From contig NZ_CP074380.1 of the NCBI RefSeq assembly GCF_022695595.1, forward strand, positions 1,116,001 to 1,180,000: a stretch of DNA of 64,000 nt, given 5' to 3'. A program made the translations under genes and the position numbers. Source of the stretch: Streptomyces sp. MST-110588 (GTDB lineage: Bacteria; Actinomycetota; Actinomycetes; Streptomycetales; Streptomycetaceae). The notes below the pieces were generated by a model that had not been told where the DNA came from, did not search any database, and was given only the letters and a program-made list of their open reading frames with translations. The first letter of the stretch is position 1. Each line of letters begins with the position of its first letter. This document shows positions 42,455 through 51,706 of this stretch, in pieces.

Positions 42455-42490
42455 GCCGCCCGGAGGGGAACGGTCTCCCCTCCGGGCGGC
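42455..42490. terminator. Bidirectional terminator between convergent genes
   Basis: A perfect 15-bp stem (GCCGCCCGGAGGGGA) with a 6-nt loop lies between the siderophore-interacting protein gene and the ABC permease gene. Confidence 0.75.
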
Positions 42491-42550
42491 GGCGCGTTCA
42501 CCTGCGGCCACCGGACCCGGCCCGTACGTTCAGCGGCTCATCCCGCGTCC

Positions 42551-43327
42551 TCACACCGACCGCTGGTAGGAGCGGAACGTCCGTGTGGAGAGCAGCACCG
42601 CGGCGAGCGCGAGGGCCAGCAGGCCGCCGCCCCTGGTGAGCACGTCCCCCCAGGCCGGCTCCTCGGCCATCGCCGAACGCCCGGCGACCAACGCCCAGTT
42701 GACGGGGTTGAAGTCGGCGATGTGCCGCATCCAGGACGGCATCAGCGCCGGTGCCATGAAGGCCGAGGACAGGAACGTCAGCGGCAGCAGCAGGAAGGTG
42801 TTCAGCGCGATGATCGACTCGCGCTGGCGCACCAGCATGCCGATGGCGTTGGAGAACGCGCCGACCACGGTCCCCAGCAGCACCGAAGCCACGGTCAGGA
42901 CCGCCAGGCCGGCGATCCCGCCCGGGTAGTCGGCGCCGCCGAGCCCGCCGAGCAGCACGATGATCACCGACTGGACGGCGGTGCTGATGCCCTGCTGGAC
43001 GACGTTGGCGTTCATCAGGGCGCCGCGGCTGACCGGGGTGGTCAAGAAGCGGTTGAGCGTGCCGCGCTCGATCTCCTCCAGCGTGCCCATGCCGGCCCAC
43101 ATCGCGCCGGACAGCGCGCTCATCACGACCACGCCCGGGACCAGGTAGTCCAGGTAGGAGCCGCCGCCGAAGCCCGGCAGCTCCACCACCTTCCGGAAGA
43201 GCGAGCCGAAGAGGAACAGCCAGATCACCGGCTGGATGAAGCTGATCACCAGGAAGGCGGGCTGCCGCACGATCGCGGTCAGTTGACGCCTGGTCAGGTG
43301 CCAGGTCTGAGCCGTCGCCGCACTCAT
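42551..43327 (-). CDS. DrrB-type ABC-2 exporter permease
   Basis: 258 residues with six membrane helices. RRQLTAIVRQPAFLVISFIQPV and LDYLVPGVVVMSALSGAMWA are ABC-2 family features, and IERGTLNRFLTTPVSRGALM is the cytoplasmic coupling segment. It should export a lipophilic drug or lipid with the ATPase encoded upstream; start ATG 43327 overlaps that gene's stop (ATGA). Substrate unknown, but the adjacent PadR regulator suggests a toxic compound. Confidence 0.9.
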   Translation of the reverse strand: MSAATAQTWHLTRRQLTAIVRQPAFLVISFIQPVIWLFLFGSLFRKVVELPGFGGGSYLDYLVPGVVVMSALSGAMWAGMGTLEEIERGTLNRFLTTPVSRGALMNANVVQQGISTAVQSVIIVLLGGLGGADYPGGIAGLAVLTVASVLLGTVVGAFSNAIGMLVRQRESIIALNTFLLLPLTFLSSAFMAPALMPSWMRHIADFNPVNWALVAGRSAMAEEPAWGDVLTRGGGLLALALAAVLLSTRTFRSYQRSV

Positions 43328-44337
43328 CGCGCACCTCCCGCCATGGCGTGTCCGGCAGCAGCCGCGGCGTCGCCCTCGGCGAACCGGCGGCCGGCGTACC
43401 GCAGATAGACGTCGTCCAGGGAGGGCCGGGCGACGGTCACCGACGCGACCCGTACGCCCTCGCGCTCCAGTACGGCCAGGACGTGCGGCACCGCGGCGGC
43501 TCCGTCATCGGCGCGGGCGCTCAGCCGGCGCCCCTCCAAAAGGGGCTCACGCACCCCGGCGAACTCCCCGAGCGCGGTCATCAGCAGGTGCCAGTCCACC
43601 TCCCCCGGTTCCTCGTACAGCTCCACATGGACCGCGTCACCGCGCAGGTCGCCCTTGAGGCCGTGCGGGGTGCCCTCGGCGACGACCCGGCCGCGGTCGA
43701 CGATCGCGATCCGCTCGGCGAGCCGGTCGGCCTCCTCCAGGTAGTGGGTGGTCAGCACGATGGTCAGCCCCTCGTCGCCGGCGAGCCGCCCGATCTCCTC
43801 CCACATGGCCGTACGGGCCTCGGGGTCCAGCCCGGTCGTGGGCTCGTCCAGGAAGAGCACCTCGGGCCGGTGGACGAGTCCCAGCGCCACGTCCAGCCGC
43901 CGCTGCATACCGCCCGAGTACGTCTTGACCAGCCGCTTCCCCGCGTCGGTGAGGTCGAAGCGGGCCAGCAGCTCATCGGCCCGGCGGGTCAGGGCCGCGC
44001 CCTTGAGCCCGTACAGACGCCCTTGGAGCAGCAGGTTCTCGCGGCCGGTGGCGACCGGGTCGGCGCCGGACTTCTGGGCGACCACGCCGATGGCCCGGCG
44101 CACCCGGGCGGGGTGGCGCAGCACGTCGTGCCCGGCGACCAGTGCCGTACCGGAGTCGGGGCGGGCCAGGGTGGTGAGGATCTTGACGGTGGTGGACTTG
44201 CCGGCGCCGTTGGGTCCGAGCAGTCCGAAGACCGTGCCGGCGGCGACGCTCAGGCCCATGCCGTCCAGGGCCCTGGTTCCGCCGGGATAGGTCTTGATCA
44301 GGTCGTGCGCCTCGACAGCGGGCGCGCGGGTGTTCAT
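43324..44337 (-). CDS. DrrA-type ABC exporter ATP-binding protein
   Basis: 337 residues from ATG 44337 (MNTRAPAVEAHDLIKTYPGG). Walker A LLGPNGAGKSTTVKILTTL, signature YSGGMQRRLDVALGL and Walker B VLFLDEPTTGLDPEAR are intact. The C-terminal ~100 residues (VLEREGVRVASVTVARPSLD, DVYLRYAGRRF) are the DrrA-like regulatory tail. It energises the overlapping permease. Two tandem operator-like palindromes lie 38-74 bp upstream. Confidence 0.92.
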   Translation of the reverse strand: MNTRAPAVEAHDLIKTYPGGTRALDGMGLSVAAGTVFGLLGPNGAGKSTTVKILTTLARPDSGTALVAGHDVLRHPARVRRAIGVVAQKSGADPVATGRENLLLQGRLYGLKGAALTRRADELLARFDLTDAGKRLVKTYSGGMQRRLDVALGLVHRPEVLFLDEPTTGLDPEARTAMWEEIGRLAGDEGLTIVLTTHYLEEADRLAERIAIVDRGRVVAEGTPHGLKGDLRGDAVHVELYEEPGEVDWHLLMTALGEFAGVREPLLEGRRLSARADDGAAAVPHVLAVLEREGVRVASVTVARPSLDDVYLRYAGRRFAEGDAAAAAGHAMAGGAR

Positions 44338-44374
44338 GGCTCCAAGCCTCCGTGCATCGGTGGTTCTCGGTGAT

Positions 44375-44411
44375 TTCGGGTACACCGAACCGAGATTTCG
44401 GGTGTACCGAA
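44375..44411. promoter_or_regulatory. Tandem palindromic operators for the DrrAB operon
   Basis: TTCGGGTACACCGAA (44375-44389) and TTCGGGTGTACCGAA (44397-44411) are near-perfect palindromes with a 22-bp period, about two helical turns. The neighbouring PadR protein is the obvious candidate to bind them. Confidence 0.6.
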
Positions 44412-44590
44412 CCGATCCACGGCAGGAGCCGGGCTATCGTAGATGTGCCGCATCTTGAACGCCCGGCCTGCCTGACCGCAGGTCCGTTCGGGATTCCGGG
44501 CCCCGGCAAAGCTGTTGGCGCAGCCTCGCCGGGGCCCTTCTTCGTGGTGTGGACGCGCTTGTTCCGCCGCTGTGCGCGGGCGCGCCGCCG

Positions 44591-45250
44591 TCAACGTCCG
44601 GTGGTGTCCTCGCCCTCCACATCGCGCCACTCCTCGGGGATCTCCCCCGACACGCTCATCTTCCGCCACTCCTCGGCACCGCTGATCGCGCCGTGCTCCA
44701 GCTCCTCGCGGAAGCCGCGGATCCAGTCGATCTCCGCGCGGATCATGTGCATCTGGTACTCGGTCTCCACGACGAACAGCCGGGGCAGACCGTCCGCGAA
44801 GTTGGCGAGCGCGCCCTGTACGGAGGCGAGCTGCCCCTCCAGGGTGGCGGCCCGCTCGTCGAGCAGCGCACACGCCTCGTCCATGGGCAGCACCATCAGC
44901 AGCGACAGGGCCGTGGCGAAGGCGGGGAACTCCCGCACCGGCACGGCCACCAGGTCCGCCAGCCAGTCGTGCATCTCCTCGTGGCCGGCCGGGGTGAGCC
45001 CGTAGAGCGTGCGCTCGGGGCGGCGCCCCTCGCGCTGGGTGCCGACGGGCTCGACATAGCCGTGCTTCTCCAGGTTCTGGACGACGGTGTAGAGGGACCC
45101 GTAATTGATCTTGATGCTGTGTTCCTTGCCGCGGACCCTCAGCACCCGGGCGATCTCGTACGGGTGCATCGGCCGCTCGCTCAGCAGCGCCATGACCGCC
45201 AGCGCCAGCGGATTGCTCAGCTTCCGCCGTGTGCCCGCCAACGCCGTCAC
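44591..45250 (-). CDS. PadR-family regulator
   Basis: 219 residues from GTG 45250 with GAGGAAG upstream. The N-terminal winged helix (LALAVMALLSERPMHPYEIA, INYGSLYTVVQNLEKHGYVE, RPERTLYGLTPAGHEEMHDW) is the PadR signature. The C-terminal half is a long helical dimerisation arm (LLDERAATLEGQLASVQGAL). It is transcribed in the same direction as the DrrAB genes, ~250 bp upstream, and probably represses them through the operators at 44375-44411. A longer reading from 45391 lacks a plausible start. Confidence 0.9.
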   Translation of the reverse strand: MTALAGTRRKLSNPLALAVMALLSERPMHPYEIARVLRVRGKEHSIKINYGSLYTVVQNLEKHGYVEPVGTQREGRRPERTLYGLTPAGHEEMHDWLADLVAVPVREFPAFATALSLLMVLPMDEACALLDERAATLEGQLASVQGALANFADGLPRLFVVETEYQMHMIRAEIDWIRGFREELEHGAISGAEEWRKMSVSGEIPEEWRDVEGEDTTGR

Positions 45251-45379
45251 CCACTTCCTCGTCTCCGTATATCCGTGGACGAACATATCGCGAGGGCATG
45301 CGTGAGTCAATACGCGATGCATCGTGTCTGCTCGCATGCGTGCCCCGGGCCCTCTCCACCCGCGATCCCCGACGCAAAA

Positions 45380-45432
45380 GCCGCCCGTCATGACGTCCGG
45401 CGCGCGCGGGCCGGGACGTCATGACGGGCGGC
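45380..45432 (-). terminator. Strong terminator after helY
   Basis: Arms 45380-45398 and 45414-45432 are perfectly complementary over 19 bp (GCCGCCCGTCATGACGTCC); on the minus strand TTTTGC follows. It lies 82 bp past the helY stop. Confidence 0.85.
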
Positions 45433-45513
45433 TGAAGTGCGGGCCCGCGGCGCTCGGCAGTCGGCGGCCGGCTCCGGCTCACCACACCGGGGAGTACGCC
45501 ACCGGCTCCCGGC

Positions 45514-48330
45514 TCATCCCACCGAGGAGTACGCCACCACGCCCCGCAGCACCGCGTCGACGGCCTTGCGGGCGCTGCGGGCCACCCCGCCGCCCGCCGG
45601 GGCCGCCGCCGCGATCTGCCCGAGGACGTCGATGAGCTGCTTGCACCAGCGCACGAAGTCACCGGCCGGCATCTCCGCCTCCCGCAGCACCTCGTCCAGG
45701 CCGTCGCCCGAGGCCCACCGGTAGGCCGCCCACGTGAAGCCGAGGTCCGGCTCGCGCTGACCGACGCCCTCCGCCTGGTTGATCTTGTGGTCCTCCTCCA
45801 GGGCGTCCAGCCGCCCCCAGATGCGGACCATCTCCGTCAGCGCGTCCCGGGCCCGGCCCGAGGGCAGCTTCGGCGCCATCGCGTCGTCCGCCTGGCGCGC
45901 CTCGTACACCAGCGCCGAGGCACAGGCCGCCAGCTCGGCGGGGCCCAGGCCCTCCCAGACGCCGTCACGCAGGCACTCGCTCGCCAGCAGGTCCAGCTCG
46001 CCGTACAGACGCCCGAGCCGACGGCCCTCGTCCGTGACCGTGTCGCCTTCCAGGTAGCCGAGTTCGGTCAGCAGCGCGCAGATCCGGTCGAAGGTGCGCG
46101 CGATGGTGTTCGTACGCCCTTCTATACGGCGCTCCAACTGGCGGGTGTCCCGCAGCAGCCGGTGGTAGCGCTCGGCCCAGCGCGCGTGGTCCTCGCGCTC
46201 GGCGCAGCCGTGGCAAGGGTGCGCGCGGATGGCCGTACGCAGCCGGGCGAGTTCCCGGTCGTCCGCCGCCGCCGAACGCTGCCGCCGGTGCCGCTCCGGC
46301 ACCAGGTGCCCGGCCTTGGTACGCAGCGCGGACGCCAGGTCCCGGCGCGACTGCGGGCTGCGCGCGTTGAAGGACTTGGGGATGCGCATCCGCTCCAGCG
46401 GCTGGACCGGCACCGGGAAGTCCATCGAGGCCAGCCGTTTGACCTGCCGCTCCGCGGTCAGCACCAGCGGGCGCGGCCCGTCCTGCGCCTCGAAGCCGCG
46501 GTGGCCGTTCGTCCGCCCCGAGGGCATGCCCGGGTCGAGCACCAGCGCCAGCCCGGCGTACTTGCCCGTCGGTACGTGGATGACGTCACCGGGCCGCAGC
46601 TTCTCCAGCGCCGCGGCGGCGGCCACCCGGCGCTGCGCCGCGCCCTGTCTGGCCAGCTCCGTCTCGCGGTCCTTCAGCTCCCGCCGCAGCCGGGAGTACT
46701 CCTCGAAGTCCCCCAGATGGCAGGTCATCGACTCGCGGTACCCCGCCAGCCCGTCCTCGTTCTTCTGCACCTGCCGCGAGATCCCCACGACCGACTTGTC
46801 GGCCTGGAACTGCGCGAAGGACATCTCCAGCAGCTCGCGCGAGCGGTGCCGCCCGAACTGCGAGACGAGGTTGACCGCCATGTTGTAGGACGGCTTGAAG
46901 GAGGAGCGCAGCGGGTACGTGCGCGTCCCGGCCAGCCCCGCCAGCGCGCCCGGGTCCATGCCGCGCTGCCACAGCACCACGGCGTGGCCCTCGACGTCGA
47001 TGCCGCGCCGCCCGGCCCGGCCCGTGAGCTGGGTGTACTCGCCGGGGGTGATGTCGGCGTGCTGCTCGCCGTTCCACTTCACGAGCTTTTCCAGCACCAC
47101 CGAGCGCGCGGGCATGTTGATGCCCAGGGCCAGGGTCTCGGTCGCGAAGACCGCCTTGACCAGCCCCTGCGCGAACAGCTCCTCCACAACCTCCTTGAAG
47201 GTCGGCAGCATGCCGGCGTGGTGGGCGGCGATGCCCCGCTCCAGGCCCTCCAGCCACTCGTAGTAGCCCAGGACGTGCAGATCGTCGTCGGGGATCCCCG
47301 CGGTGCGTGCCTCGACGATCCGGCGGACCTTCTCGCGGCCCTCCTGGTCGTTGAGCCGGAGCCCCGAATACAGGCACTGCTGGACCGCCGCCTCGCAGCC
47401 GGCCCGGCTGAAGATGAACGTGATCGCGGGCAGCAGGCCCTCGCTGTCCAGCCGGTCGATCACCTCCGCCCGGCTCGGCGTCCAGATGCGGCTGCGCTGG
47501 CGCCGTTCGCGCTCGCGGTCCGCCTCGCGCATGTTCCGCCCGCGGCGCTTGTCCCGCCCGAAGGTGGGGCGGCTGTTCTCGATCCGCGCCAGCCGCTCCA
47601 GGTCGGGGTTGACCTCGCGCCGGCTGCCACCGCCCGCGGCGCGCTCCTCGAAGAGGTCGTACATCCGGCGGCCCGCCAGGACGTGCTGCCACAGCGGTAC
47701 GGGGCGGTGCTCGGAGACGATCACCTCGGTGTCCCCGCGGACGGTGTCCAGCCAGTCGCCGAACTCCTCGGCGTTGGAGACGGTCGCCGACAGCGACACC
47801 AGCGTCACCGACTCCGGGAGGTGAATGATCACCTCTTCCCATACGGCGCCGCGGAACCGGTCGGAGAGGTAGTGCACCTCGTCCATGACCACATGTCCGA
47901 GCCCGACCAGCGACTGCGAGCCCGCGTAGAGCATGTTCCGCAGCACCTCGGTGGTCATCACGACCACCGGCGCCTCGGAGTTCACACTGTTGTCGCCGGT
48001 CAGCAGCCCGACCCGGTCCGCGCCGTAGCGCTTGACCAGGTCCTGGAACTTCTGGTTGGACAGCGCCTTGATCGGCGTGGTGTAGAAGCATTTGCGGCCC
48101 TGCTCCAGGGCCAGGTGGACGGCGAACTCGCCCACGATCGTCTTGCCGGATCCGGTCGGCGCCGCGACCAGCACGCCCTTTCCGGCCTCCAGGGCCTGGC
48201 ACGCCTCGATCTGGAAGGGGTCCAGCGGGAAGTCGTACATCTCGCGGAAAGAGGCGAGTGCGGTGGCCTGCTCGGCCGCCCTGAGCCGGGCGGCGGCATA
48301 GCGCTCAGCAGGGGACATGTCCTCGGTCAT
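45514..48330 (-). CDS. helY: Ski2/Mtr4-like DEAD/DEAH-box RNA helicase
   Basis: 938 residues. Walker A APTGSGKT at 57-64, DEVH box at 150-153, SATVSN motif III, and motif VI QLTGRAGRRGIDVEGHA. The C-terminal part (FARTF-like helical region and RIWGRLDALEEDHKINQAEG) matches the DSHCT domain of Ski2-family helicases. It probably unwinds structured RNA. The ATG at 48330 (MTEDMSPAERYA) was preferred over 48363. The order helY-tatC-tatA-paf is the mycobacterial arrangement too. The end is marked by a 19-bp terminator. Confidence 0.93.
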   Translation of the reverse strand: MTEDMSPAERYAAARLRAAEQATALASFREMYDFPLDPFQIEACQALEAGKGVLVAAPTGSGKTIVGEFAVHLALEQGRKCFYTTPIKALSNQKFQDLVKRYGADRVGLLTGDNSVNSEAPVVVMTTEVLRNMLYAGSQSLVGLGHVVMDEVHYLSDRFRGAVWEEVIIHLPESVTLVSLSATVSNAEEFGDWLDTVRGDTEVIVSEHRPVPLWQHVLAGRRMYDLFEERAAGGGSRREVNPDLERLARIENSRPTFGRDKRRGRNMREADRERERRQRSRIWTPSRAEVIDRLDSEGLLPAITFIFSRAGCEAAVQQCLYSGLRLNDQEGREKVRRIVEARTAGIPDDDLHVLGYYEWLEGLERGIAAHHAGMLPTFKEVVEELFAQGLVKAVFATETLALGINMPARSVVLEKLVKWNGEQHADITPGEYTQLTGRAGRRGIDVEGHAVVLWQRGMDPGALAGLAGTRTYPLRSSFKPSYNMAVNLVSQFGRHRSRELLEMSFAQFQADKSVVGISRQVQKNEDGLAGYRESMTCHLGDFEEYSRLRRELKDRETELARQGAAQRRVAAAAALEKLRPGDVIHVPTGKYAGLALVLDPGMPSGRTNGHRGFEAQDGPRPLVLTAERQVKRLASMDFPVPVQPLERMRIPKSFNARSPQSRRDLASALRTKAGHLVPERHRRQRSAAADDRELARLRTAIRAHPCHGCAEREDHARWAERYHRLLRDTRQLERRIEGRTNTIARTFDRICALLTELGYLEGDTVTDEGRRLGRLYGELDLLASECLRDGVWEGLGPAELAACASALVYEARQADDAMAPKLPSGRARDALTEMVRIWGRLDALEEDHKINQAEGVGQREPDLGFTWAAYRWASGDGLDEVLREAEMPAGDFVRWCKQLIDVLGQIAAAAPAGGGVARSARKAVDAVLRGVVAYSSVG

Positions 48331-48441
48331 CGTGCTTACGAGCCTACCGGCCCCCTCTGACAACGTACCGATCTTTATGGACGGCCTTTACCGAACGGAC
48401 TGCCGTACAAGACTCCGTACGGGGCGGCCGGCGCGGCACGG

Positions 48442-48475
48442 CGAGGGCCCCGCCGGTGATCCGGCGGGGCCCTCG
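48442..48475 (-). terminator. Hairpin after tatC
   Basis: A perfect 15-bp stem (CGAGGGCCCCGCCGG) with loop TGAT lies 52 bp past the tatC stop; no T run follows, as is common in Streptomyces. Confidence 0.7.
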
Positions 48476-48526
48476 TAGGGCTGGGTGGCGGCACGCGCGG
48501 TGGCGTGGCCCGCCGGCCGCGGCGGA

Positions 48527-49498
48527 TCAGGTCGCGTCGTCGTACCCGCCGCGCCGCGAGGCCGGGCTCTCGGCGCCGCCGCCCTGTTCGGGCAGCAGGT
48601 GTCCACTGGCCACCGGCTCGACCTCACCGATGCTCTCGGGCGTCAGGTCCAGCTCCGACGCCTCGTCGTCGGCCGGTCCCTCGGCCACCCGACGCTCCCT
48701 GCGGTTGTCGTTCATCGTGGCGACCACGACCGCGGCGAAGTACAGCAGACAGATCGGCGCCGCCAGGACGATCATCGTCAGGGGGTCGGTGCTGGGCGTG
48801 GCGACGGCGGAGAAGACCGTGATGCCCAGGACCATGCCGCGCCACCAGCCGCGCATGCGCCGGGCGCTGAGCACCCCGCCGAAGTTCAGCATCACCAGCA
48901 TCAGCGGGAGCTGGAAGGACAGCCCGAAGACGATGATCATACGGGTGACGAGGTCGAGCAGCTTCTCCAGCGTCAGCAGGTTGTCGACACCGATCGGCGT
49001 GAACTCGATGAGCACCTTCGCGGTGGTCGGCAGCACCGAATAGGCGAAGTACCCGCCGGCCAGGAAAAGCGGGAATCCGGTGGCGACAAAGCTCAGCGAA
49101 TACTTCTTCTCGTGACGGTGCAGGCCCGGAGCCAGGAAGGCCCACAACTGGTAGAGCCAGACCGGACAGGCCAGGATGACACCGGCCATCAGCGACACCT
49201 TCAGTGCCAGCGCGAACGGCCCGAGCAGGTCCATCATCACGATGCGGGCGCAGGTGGTGCCCTTACGCTGTTTGGCCAGTTCCGTGAACAGCGCGTCACA
49301 GCCGACGGTTTTCAGCACCGGCCTGGTGACGAAATTGATGATCTCCTCGTAGAAGAACGCGGCGACGATCGTGGCGACGAGAATCGCCAGCACCGACTTC
49401 AGCAGCCGGCTGCGCAGCTCACGCAGGTGTTCCACCAGGGGCATCCGCCCCTCGGGGTCTTTCTCCGCGCGGTTCTTCCGAAGACCAGACTTCAGCAC
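48527..49498 (-). CDS. tatC: Twin-arginine translocase subunit TatC
   Basis: 323 residues with six membrane helices; the N-terminal EGRMPLVEHLRELRSRLLKS is the Tat signal-recognition segment. PVWLYQLWAFLAPGLHRHEK and FGLSFQLPLMLVMLNFGGVL are conserved. It forms the receptor complex that exports folded proteins. GTG 49498 follows GAGGACGTGGG. The Ala/Glu-rich C-terminal ~50 residues are a cytoplasmic tail typical of actinomycetes. Confidence 0.96.
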   Translation of the reverse strand: MLKSGLRKNRAEKDPEGRMPLVEHLRELRSRLLKSVLAILVATIVAAFFYEEIINFVTRPVLKTVGCDALFTELAKQRKGTTCARIVMMDLLGPFALALKVSLMAGVILACPVWLYQLWAFLAPGLHRHEKKYSLSFVATGFPLFLAGGYFAYSVLPTTAKVLIEFTPIGVDNLLTLEKLLDLVTRMIIVFGLSFQLPLMLVMLNFGGVLSARRMRGWWRGMVLGITVFSAVATPSTDPLTMIVLAAPICLLYFAAVVVATMNDNRRERRVAEGPADDEASELDLTPESIGEVEPVASGHLLPEQGGGAESPASRRGGYDDAT

Positions 49499-49559
49499 CC
49501 CACGTCCTCATCTCGTGCAGAGGCAACGGCCCGTGGCCGTTGCCCGGTCCGGCCCTCGG

Positions 49560-49847
49560 TCAGCGCTGCGTCGTGCTGTCGGACGGCTGCGCCACCGGCC
49601 GGCCGCCGCTCACGTCACCGGGAGCGGCCTTGATCGTCTTGGGGGCCTCCGACGCGTTCGGCGGGTCGGACGGCGCCGTCTGCGTCGTCGATCCCTCCGA
49701 CTTCATCGCCTTGGCCTCGCTCTTGAGGATGCGGGCGGACTTGCCGAGCGAACGCGCCATGTCGGGAAGCTTCTTCGCACCGAACAGCAGAATGACGACG
49801 ACAAGGATGAGGAGGATCTCGACTGTGCCGATCTTTCCACCGAACAT
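49560..49847 (-). CDS. tatA: Twin-arginine translocase subunit TatA
   Basis: 95 residues from ATG 49847 ([20 protein letters not shown]). The short N-terminal membrane helix, then [20 protein letters not shown] amphipathic helix and a polar tail are the TatA layout. It polymerises to form the export pore with TatC. A longer reading from 49865 adds six unlikely residues. The tatC gene follows 61 bp downstream, so tatA-tatC is an operon. Confidence 0.95.
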   Translation of the reverse strand: MFGGKIGTVEILLILVVVILLFGAKKLPDMARSLGKSARILKSEAKAMKSEGSTTQTAPSDPPNASEAPKTIKAAPGDVSGGRPVAQPSDSTTQR

Positions 49848-50053
49848 AACTGGGTACCTTCTCACCGAGGCGGCTGGGGCTGGGGGCTGCCTGACTGACC
49901 GGACACATGTCCGTCCGCCGTGCTAGCAGCGATCGTAACGCGCAGGGGTAAACGCTGGACAATCCCTGTGCGTACTCCCGGTTGCGGGCCGCGCCTCACT
50001 CTTCGGCCCGCGTTCCGAGCGTACCGGTCACGCGCAGGTGGCAGCAGTGGCCG

Positions 50054-50254
50054 TCAGCTCTTTGCTTTCCCGGCCCGCGCGGCCAGGGGGGCCGCCGCGC
50101 GCTCCAGGTCACCGGCGGCGCGCTGGATGCGCCGGGAGGTCTGGGCGACCTGCCGGGACAGCCGCCGGACTTCGACGAAGACGCGGACGGCGAGGACGCC
50201 GAGTACGGCGAGGCCGAGGAAGCCGAGGGCGACAGCGAGCATGGGCCAGAACAT
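50054..50254 (-). CDS. Small single-pass membrane protein
   Basis: 66 residues: one N-terminal membrane helix (MLAVALGFLGLAVLGVLAVRV) followed by a basic amphipathic helix with a heptad-like pattern (VEVRRLSRQVAQTSRRIQRA). Its position between tatA and the paf genes is, as far as I recall, kept in other Streptomyces. No function is known to me. Confidence 0.6.
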   Translation of the reverse strand: MFWPMLAVALGFLGLAVLGVLAVRVFVEVRRLSRQVAQTSRRIQRAAGDLERAAAPLAARAGKAKS

Positions 50255-50397
50255 AAGGGGAGCCTATCGAGGGGCGGCAGAGGAATCGTCGGGGGAATGT
50301 GACATACGGCGCAAGGAGGGACGCATGGGGGCCGGTGCCGTGGTCGCCTCCAGGGGCCCGGGCCCGGGCCGGGGCCCGGTGGACGGGTACGGGCGGG

Positions 50398-50715
50398 TCA
50401 GGCGGAGTGCAGGCGCAGGGCGCGTACCCCGCCGCCGGTGAGGAGTTCCACGATCCGCTCCCCCGCCGGCTTGCGGACCGCCGTACCGCAGTCGGGGCAG
50501 GTGAAGGCGTAGAACGTCGTACGCCGGCTGGCGCCGATGGCCAGCCGGAAGGCGTCCGAGGCCAGCTCGAAGCGGCCACGGCAGCTCGGGCAGGCCGCTT
50601 TGAAGAGCACCGCGGGGTGCCGCGCGGGGCCCGCGGCGCAAGCCGGGGCAGGGGCAGCCGCTGCCCGCGGTACGGGCGGCGTCCCGGGCGCCGACGGCGT
50701 CAAGGTGCGTGCCAT
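50398..50715 (-). CDS. Small zinc-ribbon protein
   Basis: 105 residues. Two CxxC pairs, ACPSCRGRFEL and FTCPDCGTAVRKP, form a probable zinc ribbon, framed by a Pro/Ala-rich N-terminus. It starts at ATG 50715, 12 bp after the pafC stop, so it is likely co-transcribed with pafBC. The role is unknown. Confidence 0.65.
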   Translation of the reverse strand: MARTLTPSAPGTPPVPRAAAAPAPACAAGPARHPAVLFKAACPSCRGRFELASDAFRLAIGASRRTTFYAFTCPDCGTAVRKPAGERIVELLTGGGVRALRLHSA

Positions 50716-50727
50716 CGTCCGGGCCCC

Positions 50728-51678
50728 TTACTCGCCGTACGCCGCGAGCGCGAGCCGGGACGCCTGCCGGGCGCTGTCCGCCAGGGCCTGCGGGGCCACG
50801 ATCCGCCCGTCCCGGCCCAGGCGCAGCGCCAGCCGCCGCAGCGAGGCCGGCTCGGGGGTGCGCAGGGTGATCCGCAGCCCGCCGTCGGGCAGTTCCTCGG
50901 CGCTGTCGTGCGGGTAGTACTCCGCGACCCAGCGCCCGCCGGGCCCGACCTCGATGATCACCTCGGGGTCCTCGGCGGCGGGCTGCACGAGCCCTTCGGA
51001 CAGGTCGCGCAGTTCGACGGGCGGCGGGTCGGCGGGGGCGTCCAGCAGCTTGATCTCGGCGACCCGGTCGAGCCGGAAGGTACGGCGTGCCTCGGAGAGC
51101 CGGCACCATGCCTCGACGTAGGTGTGGCCGACCGCGAACAGCCGGATCGGGTCCACCTCGCGCTCGGTGAGTTCATCGCGCGCGGGCGAGTAGTAGCGCA
51201 GCCACAGCCGGCGGCGCTCGGCGATGGCACGGTCCACGTCGGCGAAGACCCCGCCCTCGGACTCGAAGGTGACCGAGAGCCGGGAGCTGGCGCCGGCCGC
51301 CTCGCCGGCCGCGGCCTCCAGCTTGGCGGTGGCGCGCAGCAGCGCCTGCCGGTCGCCCTCGCGCAGCCCGGGCAGGGTGGCCACGGCGCGGGCGGCGACC
51401 AGCAGCGCGGTGGCCTCGTCGGCGGCCAGCCGCAGCGGCTCGGCCACGTCATCGGGGTTGTGCCACCAGATCCGGTCGCCGTCGGTGTCGATGTCCAGCA
51501 GGTCGCCGCCGCGGAAGCTCGTACCGCACATGGGCAGCACGTCGAGGTCGCCGATCAGCTCGTCCTCGGAGATGCCGAAGGCGCGGGCGACGTCGCCGAC
51601 GCGGGCGCCGGGGCGCTCGCGCAGATACGTCACCAGGGAGAGCATCCGGCGGGTCTGGTCGATCGCGTTGGTAGCCAT
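50728..51678 (-). CDS. pafC: PafC, WYL-domain regulator
   Basis: 316 residues. An N-terminal winged helix (RMLSLVTYLRERPGARVGDV, ISEDELIGDLDVLPMCG) and a WYL domain (AIAERRRLWLRYYSPARDEL, FAVGHTYVEAWCRLSEARRT) with a C-terminal extension. With PafB it forms the single-stranded-DNA-sensing activator of the mycobacterial SOS-independent DNA damage response. It follows pafB by 28 bp. Confidence 0.94.
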   Translation of the reverse strand: MATNAIDQTRRMLSLVTYLRERPGARVGDVARAFGISEDELIGDLDVLPMCGTSFRGGDLLDIDTDGDRIWWHNPDDVAEPLRLAADEATALLVAARAVATLPGLREGDRQALLRATAKLEAAAGEAAGASSRLSVTFESEGGVFADVDRAIAERRRLWLRYYSPARDELTEREVDPIRLFAVGHTYVEAWCRLSEARRTFRLDRVAEIKLLDAPADPPPVELRDLSEGLVQPAAEDPEVIIEVGPGGRWVAEYYPHDSAEELPDGGLRITLRTPEPASLRRLALRLGRDGRIVAPQALADSARQASRLALAAYGE

Positions 51679-51706
51679 GGAGTGTGTGCGTCCCTCTCAG
51701 CCCTGC

